Source: Methylotenera oryzisoli (lineage in GTDB: Bacteria; Pseudomonadota; Gammaproteobacteria; Burkholderiales; Methylophilaceae). From it: 64,000 nt of DNA. Shown in pieces: positions 59,061 to 64,000 of the stretch (positions are counted from its first letter, which is position 1; the number at the start of each line of letters is the position of its first letter). The notes beneath the pieces were generated by a model that worked only from the letters and a program-made list of their open reading frames with translations, had not been told where the DNA came from and searched no databases. The stretch is from the NCBI GenBank assembly GCA_945907735.1, contig CAMDTL010000006.1:1-64000 (forward strand), read 5' to 3'. The translations under genes were made by a program, and so were the position numbers.

Positions 59061-59960
59061 ATGCTGTATATAGGACGCTTCGCGCCATCGCCCACTGGAC
59101 CCTTACACTTTGGTAGTTTGGTTGCAGCAGTGGCAAGTTATTGCGATGCCAAAGCCAATGCTGGCAAATGGTTAGTGCGCATGGAAGATTTGGACAAGCC
59201 GCGCGAAGTAAGCGGCGCGGCAGATGAGATTCTGCACACCTTAGAAGCCTTTGGATTTGAGTGGGATGACGAAATTGTTTACCAAAGCCAGCGTGACGAA
59301 TATTATGTTGACGCGCTAAACACATTACAAAAACAGGCGTTGGTTTACCTATGCACTTGCACGCGCAAAGAGATTGCGGATTCGAGTAACGCCATGGGAA
59401 TTGATGGGTTAATTTATCCCAAAACATGCTTTTTTAAGCCTAGCCTGCAGACCAGTATCCATAAGGCTTGCAGGGTATTAGTTTTAGAAAATAATATTGC
59501 TTTTTTAGATGCCATTCAAGGTGAAATTACGCAAAATCTGGCACGCGATGTAGGCGATTTTATTTTAAAACGTAAAGATGGTTTATTCGCTTATCAGCTT
59601 GCAGTTGTGGTGGATGATGCGTTACAAGGCATCACGCATATTGTGCGTGGCGCAGATTTATTGGATTCCACGCCGCGGCAGATTTACTTGCAACAAAACT
59701 TAAATACTGCCACGCCACACTACGCGCATATTCCTATTGCAACTACTTTAGCAGGCGAAAAACTCAGCAAACAAACCCTCGCACAGCCAATATCTATGAG
59801 CCTTGCAGAGCATCAATTATTCGATGCTTTAAAATTTTTAGGGCAAAATCCACCCGCGATAATAAAAAACGCCACACTAAACGAAGTGTGGCGTTGGGCG
59901 ATTACTCACTGGACTTTAAAAAAAGTGCCTAAAAATCGTAGCGCGCACCTATCTGAATAA
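59061..59960 (+). CDS. gluQRS: Glutamyl-Q tRNA(Asp) synthetase
   Basis: 299 residues, start at ATG 59061 (the frame is open 39 bp earlier inside DUF3301 but the family begins at [13 protein letters not shown]). GluRS-like catalytic core without the anticodon domain: APSPTGPLHFGSLVAAV (HIGH), a CTCTRKE zinc part, GEKLSKQT (KMSKS). Adds glutamate to queuosine of tRNA-Asp. Its last 32 bp overlap a decayed receptor gene on the other strand. Confidence 0.95.
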   Translation: MLYIGRFAPSPTGPLHFGSLVAAVASYCDAKANAGKWLVRMEDLDKPREVSGAADEILHTLEAFGFEWDDEIVYQSQRDEYYVDALNTLQKQALVYLCTCTRKEIADSSNAMGIDGLIYPKTCFFKPSLQTSIHKACRVLVLENNIAFLDAIQGEITQNLARDVGDFILKRKDGLFAYQLAVVVDDALQGITHIVRGADLLDSTPRQIYLQQNLNTATPHYAHIPIATTLAGEKLSKQTLAQPISMSLAEHQLFDALKFLGQNPPAIIKNATLNEVWRWAITHWTLKKVPKNRSAHLSE

Positions 59961-60215
59961 GCGTAGGCGTTCCAGTCAAAATGCCACGGGTGCGATCAAC
60001 AATATAATCTTTATCAAAAATGTTTTTACCAACCAAGAACAGCGTCGTTTTATATTCAGGCATTCTGTAATTAACCGCTGCGTTGTAAATAGTGTAGCTC
60101 GAAATTTCACCTTTTTGGCCATCCGCAGTTGAACTTTCGGTTTCGGCAAAATCTGCATACTGTCTGCCCACATGCGCTGCAAGCGCTAATGGATATTGGA
60201 TTGCAGGCCAGCGAC
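59929..60215 (-). pseudogene. C-terminal remnant of a TonB-dependent receptor
   Basis: About 95 codons without a start. The end VGKNIFDKDYIVDRTRGILT and TGTPTLIQIGARYDF is the last strands and terminal Phe of a TonB-dependent siderophore-type receptor; SSYTIYNAAVNYRMPEYKT is an upstream barrel strand. The rest of the gene (normally 650-800 residues) is missing and its frame runs straight into the end of the neighbouring methyltransferase, so a deletion joined them. Homology stops at about 60215. Confidence 0.8.
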
Positions 60216-60218
60216 TTT

Positions 60219-60992
60219 TTAACTTACTTGACGCTTACGCTCAAATAAACACACTGCTGTTGCTGCTGCAGCGTTGAGCGATTCCAAACTTTGATGCATG
60301 GGAATGCTGATTTTTTGACTTGCCGCTTGCACTACTTTGGCGCTCAAACCCGCGCCTTCATTGCCGATGACGAACGCCGTCGGCTTGCTTAAATCCTGCG
60401 CATAGAGCGATACGCCATCCAGCGTGGTGGCGTAAGTATTTCCTGCAAAATTCTGTATGAATTCTAGCAAATTCGCGCCTTCAATCATTGGCAATAAGAA
60501 CTGAGCGCCCTGCCCGCCGCGCAAGGCTTTGGGCGACCAGGCATCGGTGCAGCCTTTGCTCAAATAAACCGCCTCAACACCAGCGCCTAGAGCTGTTCTT
60601 AACATGCTGCCCAAATTGCCTGGGTCTTGAATATCTTCCAACATCAAGGCGAATCTAACTTCAATTGGAACCGCAATTTCTGGTGTTTTTACCAACGCCA
60701 AAATACCAGTTGAAGACACAACTGGCGTCAGCTCTGCAAACATCAGTGTGGGTAACATCATGGTGTTCAGATGCTCAAGTTGCTGCATCAACTGCGTTGC
60801 CTCAAGCGAGCTTTTGCCTTCAGGGATGATGACCAACTCAGGCTCGCCAAACGCTTGGCAATAACTTTCAATCAAATGCACACCATCCAACAAAGTTTTA
60901 CCCTCTGCGCGGCGCTCACGCGCGTTTTCAGCCAATTTTTTCATGGTTTTAAAAACTGGATTGTCACGCGAAACGATATGTTTAAAGCTCAC
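60219..60992 (-). CDS. SpoU/TrmH-family RNA 2'-O-methyltransferase
   Basis: 257 residues. An N-terminal substrate-binding domain (SRDNPVFKTMKKLAENARERR, about 8-28) and the SPOUT knot: LEDIQDPGNLGSMLRTALGAG (motif 1, about 117-137), AFVIGNEGAGLSAKV (motif 2, about 206-220) and ISIPMHQSLESLNAAAATAVCL (motif 3). This arrangement fits 23S rRNA Gm/2'-O methyltransferases of the RlmB/TsnR type; the exact target base is not assigned. Confidence 0.9.
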   Translation of the reverse strand: MSFKHIVSRDNPVFKTMKKLAENARERRAEGKTLLDGVHLIESYCQAFGEPELVIIPEGKSSLEATQLMQQLEHLNTMMLPTLMFAELTPVVSSTGILALVKTPEIAVPIEVRFALMLEDIQDPGNLGSMLRTALGAGVEAVYLSKGCTDAWSPKALRGGQGAQFLLPMIEGANLLEFIQNFAGNTYATTLDGVSLYAQDLSKPTAFVIGNEGAGLSAKVVQAASQKISIPMHQSLESLNAAAATAVCLFERKRQVS

Positions 60993-61071
60993 TATTAGTT
61001 CCCTTTAATTTAAAGCACATGCTAACGCAAGCAGCTTGTTATCCCGCTAAATTAAGCGTAAATTATTTAAG

Positions 61072-61794
61072 CTAATCTACTTCAGCCCCTAATTTAATCA
61101 TATCACCCTCACTCAACCAGCGCCATTCACCCACCGCCAAATCATTAGGCAGTTTTAACGCACCAATTTGAATACGTTTTAGACCTTCTACGCGATTGGC
61201 GATGGCAGCGACCATGCGTTTAACTTGGTGGTATTTTCCTTCCGCCAGCGTCATATGGATAACGCACTCAGAGATTTGTTTAACGTCTAAAGCGGCAATG
61301 GTTTCTGCTTCATCTATCAATTTAACACCACCAAGAAGCGCATGAATATTGGATTGCAGGACAGAGTGTTTACAGGTGACTTCGTAAATTTTTGGTACTT
61401 TGTGTTTAGGTGAGCTCATGCGGTGGATGAACAGCCCGTCGTCTGAAATCAAAATCAAGCCCGTGGTATCTTCATCCAATCTGCCAATGCACTGAACTTG
61501 CCTTTCTACCAGCGGGTGCGGCAATAAACTATAAATCGTCGGGTGATGCTGAGTTTTGTGCGAACATTCGTAATTGCTGGGTTTGTGCATCATCAGATAG
61601 GATTTTTCCTTATATACCCAAGGCTCACCTTTCACCGTGTAGTTTAGATTTTCCAGCCCAAATTGCGCGTCTGGGTCGTCGCACATTGCGCCGTTCACCA
61701 TGATTTCTTCGTTGATAATCATAATGCGGCACAGCTTGCGCGAGCCAAAGCCTTGCTTGTGTAGAATACGTTCTAAATCAAGTGTTTTAGACAT
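61072..61794 (-). CDS. rsuA: Ribosomal small-subunit pseudouridine synthase A
   Basis: 240 residues from the ATG at 61794 (MSKTLDLERILHKQGF; the longer frame to 61827 runs through the terminator). An S4 domain (LERILHKQGFGSRKLCRIMI), YLMMHKPSNYECSHK, the catalytic Asp loop GRLDEDTTGLILISDDGLF and EGKYHQVKRMVAAIANRVEGLKR. Should form pseudouridine 516 of 16S rRNA. Confidence 0.92.
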   Translation of the reverse strand: MSKTLDLERILHKQGFGSRKLCRIMIINEEIMVNGAMCDDPDAQFGLENLNYTVKGEPWVYKEKSYLMMHKPSNYECSHKTQHHPTIYSLLPHPLVERQVQCIGRLDEDTTGLILISDDGLFIHRMSSPKHKVPKIYEVTCKHSVLQSNIHALLGGVKLIDEAETIAALDVKQISECVIHMTLAEGKYHQVKRMVAAIANRVEGLKRIQIGALKLPNDLAVGEWRWLSEGDMIKLGAEVD

Positions 61795-61816
61795 ATAGGC
61801 ATTATAAGGTAAATAA

Positions 61817-61839
61817 AAAGCCCGCACGCAACGGGCTTT
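61817..61839 (-). terminator. Terminator of rimO
   Basis: Eight-base arms AAAGCCCG and CGGGCTTT with a 7-nt loop and a T-run on the minus strand. It lies 23 bp before the rsuA ATG, so rsuA transcription needs read-through or another start. Confidence 0.75.
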
Positions 61840-61917
61840 AAGGTGATATTAATAATGTCGGCGAAACTAAAACCAAGTGAGGTAGGCAATAAGCGCAATG
61901 ATAATGGGTAATATAAT

Positions 61918-63297
61918 CTACGCACTGCTCCTCGGTGGTCCACCCCTTAAATCATGCCCATCCGCACTATAAATCTCAACTTCCACAAAATCCCCAGGCG
62001 TTAAACCTTCGGCATCTTCTAAATACACCACACCATCAATCTCTGGCGCATCGGCGCGTGAGCGTCCAATCGCTTCAATATTGCCTTCTGCATCTTGCAC
62101 AATTTCATCCACTAGCACGGTTTGTATGCTACCGATTTTGTGGTGTAACTTAGCCGCGCTAATGCGCTCCTGCACCGCCATAAAGCGGCTCAAGCGCTCT
62201 TGTTTCACTTCTTCTGGCACATGGTCGGGCAATGCGTTGGCTTTTGCACCGTCCACTGCAGAATAAGCAAAACAGCCTACTCTATCCAATTGTGCTTCTT
62301 CCATAAAATCGAGCAGCATTTGAAAATCGTCTTCAGTCTCACCTGGAAAGCCTGCAATAAAGGTACTGCGCACCGTAATATCTGGGCAGATTTCGCGCCA
62401 CGCTTTGATGCGCGCCAAGTTATTTTCGGCATGGGCGGGGCGTTTCATCGCCTTTAAAATACGCGGACTGGCGTGCTGAAATGGCACATCCAAATAGGGC
62501 AAAATCAGACCATCGGCCATTAATGGAATCACTTCATCTACATGCGGGTACGGGTACACATAATGCAAGCGGGTCCACACGCCTAACTCACTTAAACTTT
62601 GACAAAGCTCGGTCATGCGCGTTTTAACTGGGCGGCCATTCCAAAAACCTGGGCGGTATTTCACATCCACCCCATAAGCTGAGGTGTCTTGCGAGATGAC
62701 TAAAATCTCTGAAACGCCTGCATTCACCAAATTTTCAGCTTCATTCATGACTTCGCCGATTGGTCGGCTGACCAAATCGCCACGCATACTAGGGATAATG
62801 CAGAAACTACAACGGTGGTTACAACCCTCTGAAATTTTTAAATAGGCATAATGACTGGGCGTTAAGCGTATACCCTGTGGCGGCACTAAATCAATAAACG
62901 GCTCGTGCAATTTGGGCAAGTTAGCATGCACGTGCGTCATCACTTCTTCTAACGCGTGTGGGCCCGTTACTGCCAGCACGCTGGGGTGTGCGTTTTGCAC
63001 GACCTCTTTTTTAGCGCCCAAACAGCCAGTCACAATCACTTTGCCATTTTTATTCAGCGCTTCACCAATCGCATCCAGCGATTCTTGCACTGCAGAATCA
63101 ATAAAGCCGCAGGTATTGACCACGACCAGATCAGAATCTTCATAACTAGGTGAGATTTCATAACCTTCAGCACGCAATTGCGTGAGTATACGTTCAGCAT
63201 CACTGCCGGCTTTGGGGCAACCAAGCGACACGAAGCCGACTTTTGGTGCCGTAGATTTTTTGCCAGATTGAAAGTTGGCTTGGGTTGAAGTTTTCAT
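61918..63297 (-). CDS. rimO: Ribosomal protein S12 methylthiotransferase RimO
   Basis: 459 residues. N-terminal UPF0004 domain with Cys in [25 protein letters not shown] and VTGCLGAKK (three cluster cysteines), radical SAM motif CNHRCSFC (about 158-165), and a C-terminal TRAM domain (about 385-455). Adds a methylthio group to Asp of protein S12. It ends at a TAG (61918-61920), after which the frame stays open for 16 hydrophobic codons. Confidence 0.96.
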   Translation of the reverse strand: MKTSTQANFQSGKKSTAPKVGFVSLGCPKAGSDAERILTQLRAEGYEISPSYEDSDLVVVNTCGFIDSAVQESLDAIGEALNKNGKVIVTGCLGAKKEVVQNAHPSVLAVTGPHALEEVMTHVHANLPKLHEPFIDLVPPQGIRLTPSHYAYLKISEGCNHRCSFCIIPSMRGDLVSRPIGEVMNEAENLVNAGVSEILVISQDTSAYGVDVKYRPGFWNGRPVKTRMTELCQSLSELGVWTRLHYVYPYPHVDEVIPLMADGLILPYLDVPFQHASPRILKAMKRPAHAENNLARIKAWREICPDITVRSTFIAGFPGETEDDFQMLLDFMEEAQLDRVGCFAYSAVDGAKANALPDHVPEEVKQERLSRFMAVQERISAAKLHHKIGSIQTVLVDEIVQDAEGNIEAIGRSRADAPEIDGVVYLEDAEGLTPGDFVEVEIYSADGHDLRGGPPRSSA

Positions 63298-63316
63298 CTA
63301 TAAGACCTACTCAAAT

Positions 63317-64000
63317 TTAATGTAACCAAACGCCGACTAGCCACACCGTCGTCACGCCCAAACCAATCAAGCAAAGTTGTGAAATGGTGGCGTTAAGATC
63401 GGTACGCTTGTGCAAACTGGGAATTAAATCGGCGACTGCCACATACAGCAAACTAGCTGCGGCCAGCGCTAGTATATAAGGGATTGCACTCGTTGCCTGC
63501 TGCAAGAAATAATACGCCAGCACTGCACCCAGCAAGGTGGCCAAGCTGCTACCCAAGTTAAACCATAGTGCTTTTTGTTTGCTGTAGCCCGAGTGTAAAA
63601 GAATTAAAAAATCGCCCACTTCTTGCGGAATTTCGTGCGCAATAATCGCCAGCGCGGTCACAATGCCCACTTTTATATCCACCATAAATGCCGACGCAAT
63701 CAATACCCCATCCACAAAATTGTGAAAGGTATCCCCAATTAAAATCATGGTGGCGCTTCTACCTTCATCATGCGAGTGCTTGTGTGTTTTAGGTTTAGCC
63801 ACAATATTAGGTTGCGACTTTAAAACTGCTTTAAATTTGCTGCTATTATGCTGCTCATGCTCTGGGCAGTGCTCTGCATCATGCGGTGCGTGCACTTCGC
63901 AATGGTCGCCATGACAATGCCGCCATATCACCAGCTTTTCCAGTGCAAAAAATAGCAATATGCCGATTAACACGGTAGCAGTCACTGCTTGTACGCTACT
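63317..64000 (-). CDS. ZIP family metal transporter, 5' end cut by window
   Basis: At least 222 residues; the frame stays open to the window edge and the family N-terminal helices are missing, so the gene continues to the right. A His-rich cytoplasmic loop (HCHGDHCEVHAPHDAEHCPE, then HKHSHDEG) precedes the signature helices LIGDTFHNFVDGVLIASAF and ALAIIAHEIPQEVGDFLIL with the metal-binding His/Glu residues. Imports Zn2+ or other divalent metal, or exports from a store. Confidence 0.93.
   Translation of the reverse strand, partial: SSVQAVTATVLIGILLFFALEKLVIWRHCHGDHCEVHAPHDAEHCPEHEQHNSSKFKAVLKSQPNIVAKPKTHKHSHDEGRSATMILIGDTFHNFVDGVLIASAFMVDIKVGIVTALAIIAHEIPQEVGDFLILLHSGYSKQKALWFNLGSSLATLLGAVLAYYFLQQATSAIPYILALAAASLLYVAVADLIPSLHKRTDLNATISQLCLIGLGVTTVWLVGVWLH

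Overview
The window looks like the chromosome of a methylotrophic betaproteobacterium, most plausibly Methylophilaceae. The basis is betaproteobacterial gene order (hfq-hflX-hflK-hflC-DUF2065-hisZ-purA, rpsA-ihfB-lapB-pyrF, dnaX-ybaB-recR, tyrA-aroA-cmk) together with a four-gene cluster for tetrahydromethanopterin/methanofuran-type C1 cofactors (flavoprotein, dihydropteroate-synthase-like protein, DUF447, MfnB) at 16.6-20.0 kb. No database search was possible; all family names come from recognising motifs in the translated sequence.

Layout. (1) 1-3.0 kb: an AT-rich sulfur-detoxification cassette with two YeeE/YedE half-transporters, an ETHE1-type persulfide dioxygenase, a two-cysteine ArsR repressor of BigR/SqrR type and a TauE/SafE exporter. 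It has a palindromic operator in the divergent promoter and is bracketed by a 16-bp direct repeat. (2) 3.1-7.0 kb: a small integrative element ending at a tRNA-Ser(GGA), with a P4-type tyrosine integrase, an AlpA-like regulator and four uncharacterised genes. Its left edge contains the 5' half of a broken tRNA gene that is read as the 3' end of an element ORF. (3) 7.4-9.5 kb: aldehyde dehydrogenase plus DUF779. (4) 9.6-15.4 kb: 4.5S SRP RNA, dnaX, ybaB, recR, then gph-ubiG-mtaD on the other strand. (5) 15.5-21.5 kb: an OmpA porin, the C1-cofactor cluster and purA. (6) 21.5-38.1 kb: an almost continuous leftward housekeeping block covering hisZ/hfl/hfq, gltX, a ComEA-like protein, pyrF-lapB, ihfB-rpsA-cmk-aroA-tyrA, the N-end-rule transferases bpt and aat, and an HMA-MauE fusion. 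(7) 38.4-53.9 kb: ygiQ, mfd, rpiA-mltF, serS-rarA-lolA-ftsK, trxB, smr. (8) 54.2-64 kb: an ABC exporter, ispF-ispD, amt, DUF3301-gluQRS, a TonB-receptor remnant, a SpoU methyltransferase, rsuA, rimO and a ZIP transporter cut by the window end.

Most of the window is ordinary core genome. The least explained material is the left 7 kb (two adjacent mobile-looking segments with their own repeats), a dispersed intergenic repeat present at 9.7 and 49.8 kb, a four-copy ATAGGG tract inside the flavoprotein gene, a terminator hairpin that contains the ispD start codon, a candidate -1 frameshift site in dnaX, a five-domain ribosomal protein S1, and a histone-like tail on the ComEA-type protein. I did not find a clearly new multi-gene defence or biosynthetic system. 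The best candidates for undescribed biology are the small element at 3.1-6.9 kb and the HMA-MauE fusion.
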